This document shows positions 35,259 through 43,108 of a DNA stretch of 52,599 nt, piece by piece (position 1 is the stretch's first letter; each line of letters opens with the position of its first letter). This DNA is from Candidatus Pelagibacter sp. (GTDB taxonomy: Bacteria > Pseudomonadota > Alphaproteobacteria > Pelagibacterales > Pelagibacteraceae): the NCBI GenBank assembly GCA_028224115.1, contig JAOIVP010000002.1, forward strand, positions 1-52,599, in the 5' to 3' direction. The notes beneath the pieces are model-generated. The model worked only from the letters and a program-made list of their open reading frames with translations. It was not told the DNA's origin and ran no database searches. Made by a program: the position numbers and the translations under genes.

Positions 35259-35301
35259 TTAAAAAAGGACGTTAATCTATTTTATAGATTTAACGCCCTT
35301 T
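35259..35301 (-). terminator. Intrinsic terminator of cspA
   Basis: On the minus strand AAAGGGCGTTAAATCTA pairs with TAGATTAACGTCCTTT around an AAAA-type loop (35301-35264, one mismatch and one bulge). A run of six T then AATTAAAA follows. It starts about 15 bases after the cspA stop. This is the clearest Rho-independent terminator in the window. Confidence 0.85.
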
Positions 35302-35315
35302 GAAATATTTTTAAA

Positions 35316-35528
35316 TTAGTCTATTTTTTTTAGATTAACTGCAGAAGGACCTTTTGGACCGTCTTCTAGTGTAAACTCAAGTTTATCACCTTCATTTAGA
35401 TATCTCATATCAGCTGCTTTAACTGCTGAAGCATGTACAAAGGCATCTTTTTCTTTGTCATCTCTTTCAATGAAACCATAGCCTTTTTTACCATTATACC
35501 ATTTAATTTTACCAGTTAGTGTACTCAT
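35316..35528 (-). CDS. Cold-shock domain protein
   Basis: A 70-residue single cold-shock domain that binds single-stranded RNA/DNA. RNP1 is KGYGFIE and RNP2 is DAFVHAS; the N-terminal GKIKWYNGKKG is typical. CspA-type proteins act as RNA chaperones. It has its own strong terminator. An AAGGA lies 12 bases before the ATG, a rather long spacing. It follows tRNA-Phe and infA on the same strand. Confidence 0.95.
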   Translation of the reverse strand: MSTLTGKIKWYNGKKGYGFIERDDKEKDAFVHASAVKAADMRYLNEGDKLEFTLEDGPKGPSAVNLKKID

Positions 35529-35609
35529 CTTATTTCTTAGTCCTTTTGTTATTTATTATTCAATTAAGTTAATTTCTTTTATGATTATTTCAAGATGAAA
35601 AGTGAATGG

Positions 35610-35684
35610 TGGTGCCTCGGGAAGGATTCGCACCTCCGACACAAGCCTTTTCAGGGCTCTGCTCTACTCCTGAGCTACCGAGGC
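35610..35684 (-). tRNA. tRNA-Phe (GAA) with unusual D/T loops
   Basis: Minus strand, 75 bases with encoded CCA. Acceptor GCCTCGG/CCGAGGC is perfect, D stem GCTC/GAGC, anticodon stem GAGCC/GGCTT around CTGAAAA (anticodon GAA), and T stem GGAGG/CCTTC. The T loop is TGCGAAT, so position 55 is G rather than T. The D loop is AGGAGTA, seven bases without the GG pair and readable as A18-G19. Both sides of the usual 18-55 contact therefore differ. It begins five bases after the infA stop and is probably cotranscribed with it. Confidence 0.93.
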
Positions 35685-35689
35685 AAAAA

Positions 35690-35905
35690 TTAACCTCTAA
35701 AGATTATTCTGCCTTTTGTAAGGTCGTAAGGTGTCATTTCGACTGTCACGTTATCGCCTTGCAATACTCTAATTCTATTTTTTCTCAACTTACCAGCAGT
35801 ATGAGCTGTAACGGTATGCCCATTTTCTAGCTTAACTCTAAACATTGCATTTGGTAATAGGTCCATGACCTTTCCTTTAAATTCAAGCAAATCTTGTTTA
35901 GACAA
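35690..35905 (-). CDS. infA: Translation initiation factor IF-1
   Basis: A 71-residue OB-fold factor that occupies the 30S A site. The sequence [18 protein letters not shown]...[19 protein letters not shown] is standard. The start is TTG at 35905 with a good AGGAG nine bases upstream, which lies in the last codons of hisD. The rare start may limit expression. tRNA-Phe begins five bases after its stop. Confidence 0.95.
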   Translation of the reverse strand: MSKQDLLEFKGKVMDLLPNAMFRVKLENGHTVTAHTAGKLRKNRIRVLQGDNVTVEMTPYDLTKGRIIFRG

Positions 35906-35907
35906 TT

Positions 35908-37191
35908 TTATTTTCTCCTAATTCTTTTTTTTATAGATTGAGCATGTCCTGCTAATCCTTCGTAATTTGCAAGTGTTATAACTGAAGGGCCAAGACTTTC
36001 AATACCCTTTTTGGATAAGTTTATATAGGAAATCCGTTTATAAAATTCATTTACACTTACTCCACTTGAATATTTTGCTGAACCATTGGTTGGCAATATA
36101 TGGTTTGAGCCAACATTATAATCAGTCATTGCCATAACAGCATATTTTCCTAAACAAACTGATCCTGAACTTTTAATTTTTGGGACAAAAGATTTATAGT
36201 TCTTCACATTTAGCTCTAAATGCTCAGGAGCTATTTTATTCACAACATCTATTATTTTTTTGTCAGAACTAATATGCATTAAAATTCCATTACTTGATAA
36301 GCTTTGTCTTGCAATAGAAGATCTTGGAATTTCTTTTAATTGTTTAGAAATTTCATTTTTAACTTTATCAATTAAAGATTTGTCTTTTGAAATTAAAATA
36401 CATTGAGCAAGATTATCATGTTCTGCTTGACCTATTAAATCGCTCGCAACCCATTCTGGATTTGAAAATTTATCACAAACAATAGTGACTTCAGAAGGCC
36501 CCGCTGTCATTCCCTCAATTCCAACATCGCCAAAAACTTCCTTTTTAGCCGCTGCTACATACGCATTACCAGGACCAACTATTTTATTTACTTTCTTAAT
36601 TTTCTTAGTTCCATAAGCAACAGCTGATATTGCTGAGGGACCACCTATTGAATAGATTTCTTTAATTTTACATTTACGAGCAGTATACAAAACAGCAGGG
36701 TTTTGTTTTCCTTTAAACCCAGGATTAATCATTACAATCCTTTTAACACCCGCAACAATCGCAGGAATGGCATTCATTAATACACTTGAGGGATATGAGG
36801 CAGTTGAACCAGGTACATATATTGCAACTGACTCTAAAGGTAAATATTTATACTCAAGTTTGTTTTTATATTTATCAACATACGAGATATTTTTAAATTT
36901 TTGAAGTGAGTGAAATTTGTAAATTCTGTTGTATGCAATATCAATTGCTTGCTTTACTTTTTTATCAAGTGATTTTATTGAATTAGCAATCTGTTTTTGA
37001 GATGGTACAATTACATTATTTTGATTAAATTTTTTCTCATATTTTACTAATGCTTTATCTCCATTTTTCCTAACATCTTTAATAATACTTGATACTGAAA
37101 CAGAGTTAGATTGAACTTTTCTTTTTCTTTGTAAAAGAAAGCTATCTAAATTTTTATCAAAATTTTTACTAATACTATTTAATATTTTCAT
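35908..37191 (-). CDS. hisD: Histidinol dehydrogenase
   Basis: Last two steps of histidine synthesis, oxidising histidinol to histidine with NAD. Seen: [56 protein letters not shown], and metal/catalytic residues in LIGQAEHD and IAPEHLEL. 427 residues. The operon murA-(DUF2948)-hisD-infA is the usual alphaproteobacterial order. hisG and hisZ are 2-5 kb downstream in another unit. Confidence 0.96.
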   Translation of the reverse strand: MKILNSISKNFDKNLDSFLLQRKRKVQSNSVSVSSIIKDVRKNGDKALVKYEKKFNQNNVIVPSQKQIANSIKSLDKKVKQAIDIAYNRIYKFHSLQKFKNISYVDKYKNKLEYKYLPLESVAIYVPGSTASYPSSVLMNAIPAIVAGVKRIVMINPGFKGKQNPAVLYTARKCKIKEIYSIGGPSAISAVAYGTKKIKKVNKIVGPGNAYVAAAKKEVFGDVGIEGMTAGPSEVTIVCDKFSNPEWVASDLIGQAEHDNLAQCILISKDKSLIDKVKNEISKQLKEIPRSSIARQSLSSNGILMHISSDKKIIDVVNKIAPEHLELNVKNYKSFVPKIKSSGSVCLGKYAVMAMTDYNVGSNHILPTNGSAKYSSGVSVNEFYKRISYINLSKKGIESLGPSVITLANYEGLAGHAQSIKKRIRRK

Positions 37192-37589
37192 CAGTCTTTT
37201 ATTTCGTTTTGATCATCTAGTGTTACCTCAATTGTTTCTGTAGTCAAAGCAATGTGAGAATTGTTATTAAAAATTAAATTTATTTCATATTCATCATTAT
37301 TTTTTAAATAGTCTATTCCTATCAATTCTAAAACTAAATCTTCATTTTTTTGATCTATATTTTTAGATTTCACTTTATCAACAAAATCGAACCTGCAAAT
37401 GCTATTGATTTTCTTATCTTCCTGATTAGTTTCGACTTTAGTTCTCTCAATTGATAATAAGAAAACTTTATTTGCCTCTAGATACTTTATATCTGAGACC
37501 TTAACTTTTGCCCCAGCACTACAAGCTGAGATCATTTGCAAACCCTCATTATCTGTTGCAATAATTTTTGCTAAATATTTCTTATCCAT
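37191..37589 (-). CDS. DUF2948-like conserved protein
   Basis: A 132-residue protein without a known function. I assign it to the DUF2948 type mainly because that family sits between murA and hisD in alphaproteobacteria. The N-terminal pattern (LAKIIATDNEGLQMISACSAGAKV) also matches its L..LA.D.EDL..ISA opening. No signal peptide, membrane helix or catalytic motif is visible. It touches both neighbours (one-base overlaps). Confidence 0.78.
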   Translation of the reverse strand: MDKKYLAKIIATDNEGLQMISACSAGAKVKVSDIKYLEANKVFLLSIERTKVETNQEDKKINSICRFDFVDKVKSKNIDQKNEDLVLELIGIDYLKNNDEYEINLIFNNNSHIALTTETIEVTLDDQNEIKD

Positions 37590-38842
37590 TAGTTAACTCT
37601 TCTAATTTTTGCTCCAACTTTTTTTAATTTCTTCTCTATATTCTCATATCCACGATCAAGATGATAAATTCTATTAATAACCGATTTTCCTTTAGTGGTT
37701 AAAGCTGCAAGAATTAATGAAACGGAAGCTCTTAGATCTGTTGCCATCAGCTCAGCTGCTTCAAAATTAATATTACCACTAACTTTTGCCTTATTACCAT
37801 TAGTTGAAATTTTAGCTCCCATTCGATTTAATTCAGCAACATGCATAAATCTATTTTCAAAAATATCTTCTTTAATTATGGATTGTTTGTTTGCTTTACA
37901 TAGCAATACCATCATTTGAGCCTGTAAATCAGTTGGAAAACCAGGATACGGTGCAGTTTTTATATTCATACTCTTAACTTTTTTATTACCAATAATATGA
38001 ACTTCATCTTTGGTAACTTTAATTTTAGCACCTATTTTTTTTAAAGTATTAATTTCAGTTTGGATAATTTTTGGAATTATATTTTTTATCTTTAAATTTC
38101 CTTCTGTCACAGCTGCTGCAACTAAATAAGTTCCAGCCTCTATTCTATCAAACATTACTGAATAACTAGTTTCTTTGACTTCGGTTACTCCTTCAATTTT
38201 GATTGAACGCTTACCAACCCACTTGATATTGCATCCCATTTTTTTTAAAAAATTAACTAAATCTTTTATTTCAGGTTCAATGGCACAGTTGCTTAAATCA
38301 GTTATTCCTTTTGCAAAGCTTGCAGCAATTATCAAATTTTCTGTAGCACCAACTGATATTTTCGGAAATCTGATTTTATTTCCGATCAATCCTTTAGGTG
38401 CTGTTGCATGAACATATCCTTGAACAATTTTATATTTAACCCCTAAACTTGATAAAGCATTTAAATGGATATCAACAGGTCTAGTACCAATTGCACAACC
38501 CCCTGGAAGTGATACCTTGGCTTTACCAAATTTAGCAAGCAAAGGTCCAAGAACTAAAATTCCTGCCCTCATAGTTTTAACCAAACTATAAGAGCCAAAA
38601 TTTTTGTTTTGTTTGATATTATCAATAACTAAGTTGTTCTTATTAAACTTAATTTTAGATCCTAATGATTGTAATAATCTAACCATCGTCTCAATATCTT
38701 TTACTCTAGGTAAATTTTTTAATAAAAGTTTTTTTTTTGATAATAAAGTTGCAGCTAAAATTGGTAGAGATGCATTTTTTGAACCTGATATTTTTATTTG
38801 TCCTTTGAGCTTGTTTGCTCCAAAGACTTCTAGTTTTTGCAT
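37589..38842 (-). CDS. murA: UDP-N-acetylglucosamine 1-carboxyvinyltransferase
   Basis: First committed step of peptidoglycan synthesis, transferring enolpyruvate to UDP-GlcNAc. The active cysteine is kept (SLPGGCAIGTRPVDIHL, Cys116), so fosfomycin sensitivity would be expected by family rule. Also present are ISGSKNASLPILAATLL and PGFPTDLQAQMM. 417 residues. A paralogous fold, AroA, is encoded at 19103. Confidence 0.97.
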   Translation of the reverse strand: MQKLEVFGANKLKGQIKISGSKNASLPILAATLLSKKKLLLKNLPRVKDIETMVRLLQSLGSKIKFNKNNLVIDNIKQNKNFGSYSLVKTMRAGILVLGPLLAKFGKAKVSLPGGCAIGTRPVDIHLNALSSLGVKYKIVQGYVHATAPKGLIGNKIRFPKISVGATENLIIAASFAKGITDLSNCAIEPEIKDLVNFLKKMGCNIKWVGKRSIKIEGVTEVKETSYSVMFDRIEAGTYLVAAAVTEGNLKIKNIIPKIIQTEINTLKKIGAKIKVTKDEVHIIGNKKVKSMNIKTAPYPGFPTDLQAQMMVLLCKANKQSIIKEDIFENRFMHVAELNRMGAKISTNGNKAKVSGNINFEAAELMATDLRASVSLILAALTTKGKSVINRIYHLDRGYENIEKKLKKVGAKIRRVN

Positions 38843-38844
38843 GA

Positions 38845-39399
38845 CTAAACTTTAGGCAGCGTTACCCCAGTTTGACCCATATATTTTCCATCACGATCTG
38901 CATAAGTCACTTCTGGTTTTTCATTTCCTTTTAAAAAGACAAATTGGGCAACACCTTCATTTGCATATATTTTTGCTGGAAGAGGTGTGGTGTTCGAAAA
39001 TTCAAGTGTTACATACCCTTCCCAACCTGGCTCTAAAGGCGTCACATTTACAATAATCCCACATCTTGCATAAGTAGACTTACCAAGACAAATAACTAAT
39101 ACATCATCTGGAATTTTAAACTTTTCAACAGTTCTTGCTAAAACAAATGAATTTGGTGGAATAATACATTCGGATGTATTTTTAGTAACAAAGTTTGTTG
39201 GTTTAAAATTTTTTGGATCAACTATCTCTGAATTAACATTTGTAAATATCTTAAACTCATCTGAAACTCTCGCATCATATCCAAACGATGACAATCCATA
39301 AGAAATACTGTCACCTCTAACCTGTTTTTCTTCAAAAGGAGAAATCATACCTTCCTCTTTTGACATTTTTCTAATCCACTTATCTGAAAGAACTGACAT
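38845..39399 (-). CDS. dcd: dCTP deaminase
   Basis: Deaminates dCTP to dUTP, feeding thymidylate synthesis. Seen: [38 protein letters not shown] (active-site Arg, catalytic Glu region) and [17 protein letters not shown]. 184 residues, matching the trimeric alphaproteobacterial type. It begins the run into murA and follows two small basic-protein genes. Confidence 0.95.
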   Translation of the reverse strand: MSVLSDKWIRKMSKEEGMISPFEEKQVRGDSISYGLSSFGYDARVSDEFKIFTNVNSEIVDPKNFKPTNFVTKNTSECIIPPNSFVLARTVEKFKIPDDVLVICLGKSTYARCGIIVNVTPLEPGWEGYVTLEFSNTTPLPAKIYANEGVAQFVFLKGNEKPEVTYADRDGKYMGQTGVTLPKV

Positions 39400-39402
39400 T
39401 GC

Positions 39403-39504
39403 TTATTTATTTTTCTTCTTGGTTTTTTTTTGAAAAAGTTTTCTTTTTTTTAAATTTTTTCTTAACGCTAAACTTAAACGTTCATTTTTATCTTTTGAAT
39501 TCAT
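39403..39504 (-). CDS. Very small basic protein (33 aa)
   Basis: The frame encodes MNSKDKNERLSLALRKNLKK followed by a Lys-rich tail, with 14 lysines and several arginines. Its ATG overlaps the stop of the upstream 66-residue gene as ATGA, and it ends just before dcd. Coupled position and a shared basic character make translation plausible. It may bind nucleic acid, but lysine richness is also what AT-rich random DNA gives. No family recognised. Confidence 0.5.
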   Translation of the reverse strand: MNSKDKNERLSLALRKNLKKRKLFQKKTKKKNK

Positions 39505-39701
39505 TCTTTATCTGGATTTGTCAGAAAATCTAATGTTATCGGTTTAGAGGCATCTAATACTTTTGGCTTAACTTCTTCTTCTTTTGGACCTTCCTTTGCT
39601 AAACGTTTAGCTCTTTTTTCAGCAAGCTTTTTTTCTCTTTTAGCTTGCTTCTCCATAAGCTTATTACCTTTAGTAGATTTATAATCGTAATGAATTCCCA
39701 T
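39501..39701 (-). CDS. Small charged hypothetical protein (66 aa)
   Basis: Starts at 39701 with a good GAGG eight bases upstream. The middle (residues about 16-45) is a highly charged Lys/Glu/Arg/Ala helix (KQAKREKKLAEKRAKRLAKE). The C-terminus is more ordinary (KPITLDFLTNPDKE). No signal, membrane segment or known domain. It appears to start the unit that continues into the 33-residue protein, dcd and murA. I recognise no function. Confidence 0.65.
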   Translation of the reverse strand: MGIHYDYKSTKGNKLMEKQAKREKKLAEKRAKRLAKEGPKEEEVKPKVLDASKPITLDFLTNPDKE

Positions 39702-39756
39702 AAAATTTTCCTCACGTAGATATAAATCATATTAGTCAAAAAATTAAGGCAATATT

Positions 39757-39786
39757 TTGAAAAAAATGCTTTATTATCAATAAAAT
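39757..39786 (+). promoter_or_regulatory. Probable promoter for tRNA-Thr
   Basis: TTGAAA (39757-39762), 18-base spacer, TAAAAT (39781-39786). The tRNA begins 15 bases after the -10 box, leaving a short 5' leader. Boxes are good but this DNA is AT-rich. Confidence 0.5.
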
Positions 39787-39801
39787 ACAAATTGCTTATG
39801 A

Positions 39802-39875
39802 GCTCCTATAGATAAATGGTATATCAAGTCATTGGTAATGACTAATTCCCTGGTCAGTACAGGGTGGGAGCACCA
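39802..39875 (+). tRNA. tRNA-Thr (GGT) with unusual T loop
   Basis: 74 bases with encoded CCA. Acceptor GCTCCTA/TGGGAGC (one T-G), D stem GATA/TATC around AATGGTA, anticodon stem AGTCA/TGACT around TTGGTAA (anticodon GGT), four-base variable loop, and T stem CCCTG/CAGGG. G1-C72, C2-G71 and A73 fit threonine identity. The T loop is GTCAGTA, so the near-universal T54 and A58 are both G. All stems are intact, which argues for a working tRNA rather than a decayed copy. Confidence 0.85.
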
Positions 39876-39878
39876 TAA

Positions 39879-40601
39879 TTAATTTTTATAGAAAAATTTT
39901 CTTAAAAAAATTGATAATAAAATTAATCCAAAAAAAGATAGAATTGGCAAATAGATATCTGTTGAAAAAATAATATCAGTAATTCCAGGAACTTCTGAAT
40001 TTTGCTCAATAACTTTTTCTAAACCACTACCAATAGAAACAACTAAGAATATTTGGGGTATAATTCCAATCAAAGTTGCAAAGAAAAAATTATTTATTTT
40101 TACATTAAAAAGAGTGGGTAAAAGACAGCTTAACTGCCAAGGTATTCCTCCTATAAAACGATATAATAATAAATAAATAAATTCAGAACTTTTAAATTTT
40201 TGCTCAAGATTTTTAAATCTATTTAAAAATTTTTCTCTAATTAATTCTTTTAAAAAATAATTTCCAAACAAATATATGAAAGTTGCACCAATACTTAATC
40301 CTAAAACAACTAGTAATGTTCCAATCCATTTTCCAAAAATAAACCCACCCATCAATGCAGCAGGGGAACCAAATCCTAAAAATGGAAACACCCACAATAT
40401 CGTTAGTGCTAGAAAAATTATTGATAGTAAAAATAAATTTGAATTTTTAAGTTCAAAAAAATATGATCTATTTTCTCTAATAAAATCATAAGAAGTTATC
40501 TCCTGGAGGCTAAATTTTGAAAAGAAAAAATATAAAAATAAACAAATGACTGTAAGATAAAATAATCCTATAAATAATTTAATTTTTTTAGCTTTTTCCA
40601 T
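39879..40601 (-). CDS. TVP38/TMEM64 (VTT-domain) membrane protein
   Basis: 240 residues from the ATG at 40601; a TTG at 40610 would add three residues. Several hydrophobic helices are evident (about 10-30, 60-80, 90-115, 145-180, 210-235). The VTT core has GSPAALMGGFIFGKWIGTLL, SIGATFIYLFGNYF and YRFIGGIPWQLSCLLP, where the family has RxxPxxPxxxxxxxxG. Members are DedA-like and linked to lipid scrambling in other organisms; the role here is not known. It converges on tRNA-Thr. Confidence 0.85.
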   Translation of the reverse strand: MEKAKKIKLFIGLFYLTVICLFLYFFFSKFSLQEITSYDFIRENRSYFFELKNSNLFLLSIIFLALTILWVFPFLGFGSPAALMGGFIFGKWIGTLLVVLGLSIGATFIYLFGNYFLKELIREKFLNRFKNLEQKFKSSEFIYLLLYRFIGGIPWQLSCLLPTLFNVKINNFFFATLIGIIPQIFLVVSIGSGLEKVIEQNSEVPGITDIIFSTDIYLPILSFFGLILLSIFLRKFFYKN

Positions 40602-40632
40602 TAAATACAATGCTAATTATATAATCTTCTAT

Positions 40633-40661
40633 TTGCTATTTATATATTTAGTTACTATAAA
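40633..40661 (+). promoter_or_regulatory. Promoter of the rpmH operon
   Basis: TTGCTA (40633-40638), 17-base spacer, TATAAA (40656-40661), followed by an expected start at about 40669 (AGGGCG region) and a 25-base leader to rpmH. Spacing and box quality are good. Confidence 0.65.
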
Positions 40662-40693
40662 GGGCGAAAATTAAAAAATTTTAATCACATTTT

Positions 40694-40834
40694 ATGAAGC
40701 GAACATACCAACCATCTAACGTTAAACGAGCCAGAAAACATGGTTTTAGATCAAAAATGAAGACTAAGGGTGGACAAAAACTTTTGGCTAGACGAAGAGC
40801 AAGAGGAAGAAAATCGTTAACAGTATCAGTCTAG
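40694..40834 (+). CDS. rpmH: 50S ribosomal protein L34
   Basis: 46 residues, [20 protein letters not shown] then [20 protein letters not shown], an unmistakable L34. It ends with LTVSV, two or so residues beyond the common end. It is the first gene of the conserved rpmH-rnpA-yidD-yidC run, four bases before rnpA. Confidence 0.98.
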   Translation: MKRTYQPSNVKRARKHGFRSKMKTKGGQKLLARRRARGRKSLTVSV

Positions 40835-40838
40835 ATAA

Positions 40839-41180
40839 ATGAAAAGCAAAATACTTGCTCTTTCAAAAAACGAGGAATTCAAAAATCTACTAAAACAGAA
40901 AAAAATTTCTAACAAATATGTTACAATTTTTTTTGGCAATCTAACTAATAAAGATAACAGCAAACTAAATATTAGTTTTGTGACCAAAAAGAAAATTGGT
41001 AATGCTGTTAAAAGAAATAAGATTAAACGTAGGTTAAGAAATATTGTTAATGAAGCAGTTAAAAAAATAACATTAAAATTCAACTATTCATATCTTGTTA
41101 TTGCCAAGTCAACTATGCTAAACAATGAGTACAAAAATATAAAAGAAACTCTATTTCAGGATTTAGAAAAAATTAAATAA
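40839..41180 (+). CDS. rnpA: Ribonuclease P protein component
   Basis: Protein cofactor of RNase P, which makes tRNA 5' ends. 113 residues. The RNR signature is seen as KKKIGNAVKRNKIKRRLRNI. The N-terminal part is weakly conserved, as usual. Stop overlaps the yidD start (TAATG). Confidence 0.94.
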   Translation: MKSKILALSKNEEFKNLLKQKKISNKYVTIFFGNLTNKDNSKLNISFVTKKKIGNAVKRNKIKRRLRNIVNEAVKKITLKFNYSYLVIAKSTMLNNEYKNIKETLFQDLEKIK

Positions 41181-41431
41181 TGAACATTTTCACTATTATT
41201 TTAATTAAATTTATCAAAGGTTATAAATTTATAATCAGTCCATTACTTGGTCAGTCTTGTAGATATTTACCAACCTGCTCTGAATATAGCATAGAGGCCT
41301 TAAAAGAATTTGGTTTAGCAAAAGGAAGCTTTATGAGCTTAAAAAGAATTTTATCTTGTCATCCTATAAAATTTTTAGGTGGTGGAGATGGTTTTGATCC
41401 AGTTAAAAAACAAATGAAGGTTAAGAAGTAG
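41180..41431 (+). CDS. yidD: Membrane protein insertion efficiency factor YidD
   Basis: 83-residue amphipathic protein that aids YidC. Family core: KGYKFIISPLLGQSCRYLPT, then CSEYSIEALKEFG and SCHP...GGGDGFDPV. The three conserved cysteines are present. It directly precedes yidC with no spacer. Confidence 0.95.
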   Translation: MNIFTIILIKFIKGYKFIISPLLGQSCRYLPTCSEYSIEALKEFGLAKGSFMSLKRILSCHPIKFLGGGDGFDPVKKQMKVKK

Positions 41432-43108
41432 ATGGATACTAAAAATGTAATTGCAGCTATTTCTTTGTCAGCAGCTGTGATTATTCTATATTCACTTTTC
41501 TTTGCACCTCCGCCAATTACCAAAGAACAGTTAGCAGAAAAAAATAAAACTGAACAAAATTCAGATGCACCTAGTTTGGATCAAAAAGAAACTGTTACTG
41601 AAATAACAAGAGAAGAGGCTTTAAGCCAAAATAAAAGAATTCAGTTTGAAAACCAAAGCATTGTTGGCTCAATTTCTTTAAAAGGTGCAGCAATAGATGA
41701 CTTAACCTTTAAAGAATATAATGTTGCATTAGAAAGTGATGAAAAGGTCAAACTTTTATCGCCAAAAAATACCAAAGATGGTTACTTCATAGAAAGTGGA
41801 TTTATTACTACAGATAAAAATATTGATATTCCAGACTCAAATTCTCTATGGTCTGTATTAGGAAATAATAAACTAACTAACCAATCGCCTGTTAAATTGT
41901 CTTGGACTAATGATCAGGGAATTACTTTTGAAAAACAAATAACTTTAGATGACAATTTTTTATTCACAATTAACCAAAAAGTAATCAATTCAACAAATAA
42001 AAATTACGATTTTTATTCTTATGGACAAATAATTAGAAAAGAAATTCCAGATATTTCAAATTTTTACATTCTTCACGAAGGGCTTCTTGCAACATTGGAT
42101 GAGGAATTAATTGAAGAAGATTACGATGATATTCAAGAAGAAAAGTTTTCAAGAACTTCTCAAAAAGGATGGCTTGGAATTTCAGACAAGTTTTGGATTA
42201 CATCACTAATTCCACCAAGTGGGAAAGAATTTAAAACTACTTTTGATTATAAAGATAAATTTAGAGCTAATTTTGTTGCTACAGATCCACTAGAACTTAG
42301 AGGAAGCTCAAGTATCGAAGATAAGTTACAAGTAATAGTAGCTGCAAAAAGGGTTGATATAATTGATGGATACGCAGAGTCTTTAAATATAGATAAGTTT
42401 GATTTAGCAATTGATTGGGGATTTTTATATTTTATTACAAAGCCATTGTTCCACGGTATAGACTATTTCTTTAAATTGCTTGGAAACTACGGTCTTGCAA
42501 TTATTGCTATCACAATTTGTATTCGATTAGCATTCTTTCCACTTGCAAACTTTTCATTTAGAAGCATGGCTAAAATGAAAGCTCTTCAGCCTGAAATGGT
42601 AAGACTTAAAGAGCTTCATAAAGATGACAAAATGAAATTACAGCAAGAAATGATGGCACTTTATAAAAAAGAGAAAGTTAATCCTATGTCTGGATGTTTG
42701 CCTATACTGGTTCAAATTCCAGTATTTTTTGCATTATACAAAGTATTGTTTGTAACAATTGAAATGAGACAAATGCCATTTTTTGGATGGATACAAGATT
42801 TATCAGAAAGAGATCCAACATCTCTTTTCAATTTATTTGGTTTATTGCCTTATGATGTTCCTTCATTTTTAATGATTGGTGCTTGGCCTATTGCAATGGG
42901 TGTATCAATGTTTATCCAACAAAAACTTAATCCGGCACCAACAGATCCCATGCAGGCAAAAATATTTATGTTCTTTCCACTATTCCTTACAATAATTTTA
43001 GCTCCATTCCCTGCAGGATTAGTTATTTACTGGACTGTTAATAATATTTTAACAATGGCTCAACAGGTGTTCATTATGAAAAGAACTACTATTAAAACAA
43101 CCACTTAA
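41432..43108 (+). CDS. yidC: Membrane protein insertase YidC
   Basis: 558-residue Gram-negative YidC. First membrane helix at about 6-26, large periplasmic domain to about 335, and the conserved insertase core with a positively charged residue in the groove region (CIRLAFFPL), then KVNPMSGCLPILVQIPVFFA and the final helices ending near WTVNNILTMAQQ. It inserts inner-membrane proteins alone or with Sec. Its stop overlaps the argB start (TAATG). Confidence 0.97.
   Translation: MDTKNVIAAISLSAAVIILYSLFFAPPPITKEQLAEKNKTEQNSDAPSLDQKETVTEITREEALSQNKRIQFENQSIVGSISLKGAAIDDLTFKEYNVALESDEKVKLLSPKNTKDGYFIESGFITTDKNIDIPDSNSLWSVLGNNKLTNQSPVKLSWTNDQGITFEKQITLDDNFLFTINQKVINSTNKNYDFYSYGQIIRKEIPDISNFYILHEGLLATLDEELIEEDYDDIQEEKFSRTSQKGWLGISDKFWITSLIPPSGKEFKTTFDYKDKFRANFVATDPLELRGSSSIEDKLQVIVAAKRVDIIDGYAESLNIDKFDLAIDWGFLYFITKPLFHGIDYFFKLLGNYGLAIIAITICIRLAFFPLANFSFRSMAKMKALQPEMVRLKELHKDDKMKLQQEMMALYKKEKVNPMSGCLPILVQIPVFFALYKVLFVTIEMRQMPFFGWIQDLSERDPTSLFNLFGLLPYDVPSFLMIGAWPIAMGVSMFIQQKLNPAPTDPMQAKIFMFFPLFLTIILAPFPAGLVIYWTVNNILTMAQQVFIMKRTTIKTTT

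Noticed and set aside
35606..35830. Plus-strand 74-codon frame at 35.6-35.8 kb
   Set aside because: Covers tRNA-Phe and antisense infA; translated tRNA antisense is a familiar artefact.
39599..39790. Minus-strand 63-codon frame overlapping the 66-residue gene
   Set aside because: Other frame of the better supported gene at 39501-39701, which has a Shine-Dalgarno; no coding signal of its own.
39802..39875. Reading tRNA-Thr(GGT) as a pseudogene
   Set aside because: All stems pair, CCA is encoded and Thr identity bases are present; only the T loop is odd, so I kept it as a gene with reduced confidence.
40621..40693. Replication origin near rpmH-rnpA
   Set aside because: rpmH/rnpA can lie near oriC in other bacteria, but no cluster of DnaA boxes or dnaA gene is visible here.
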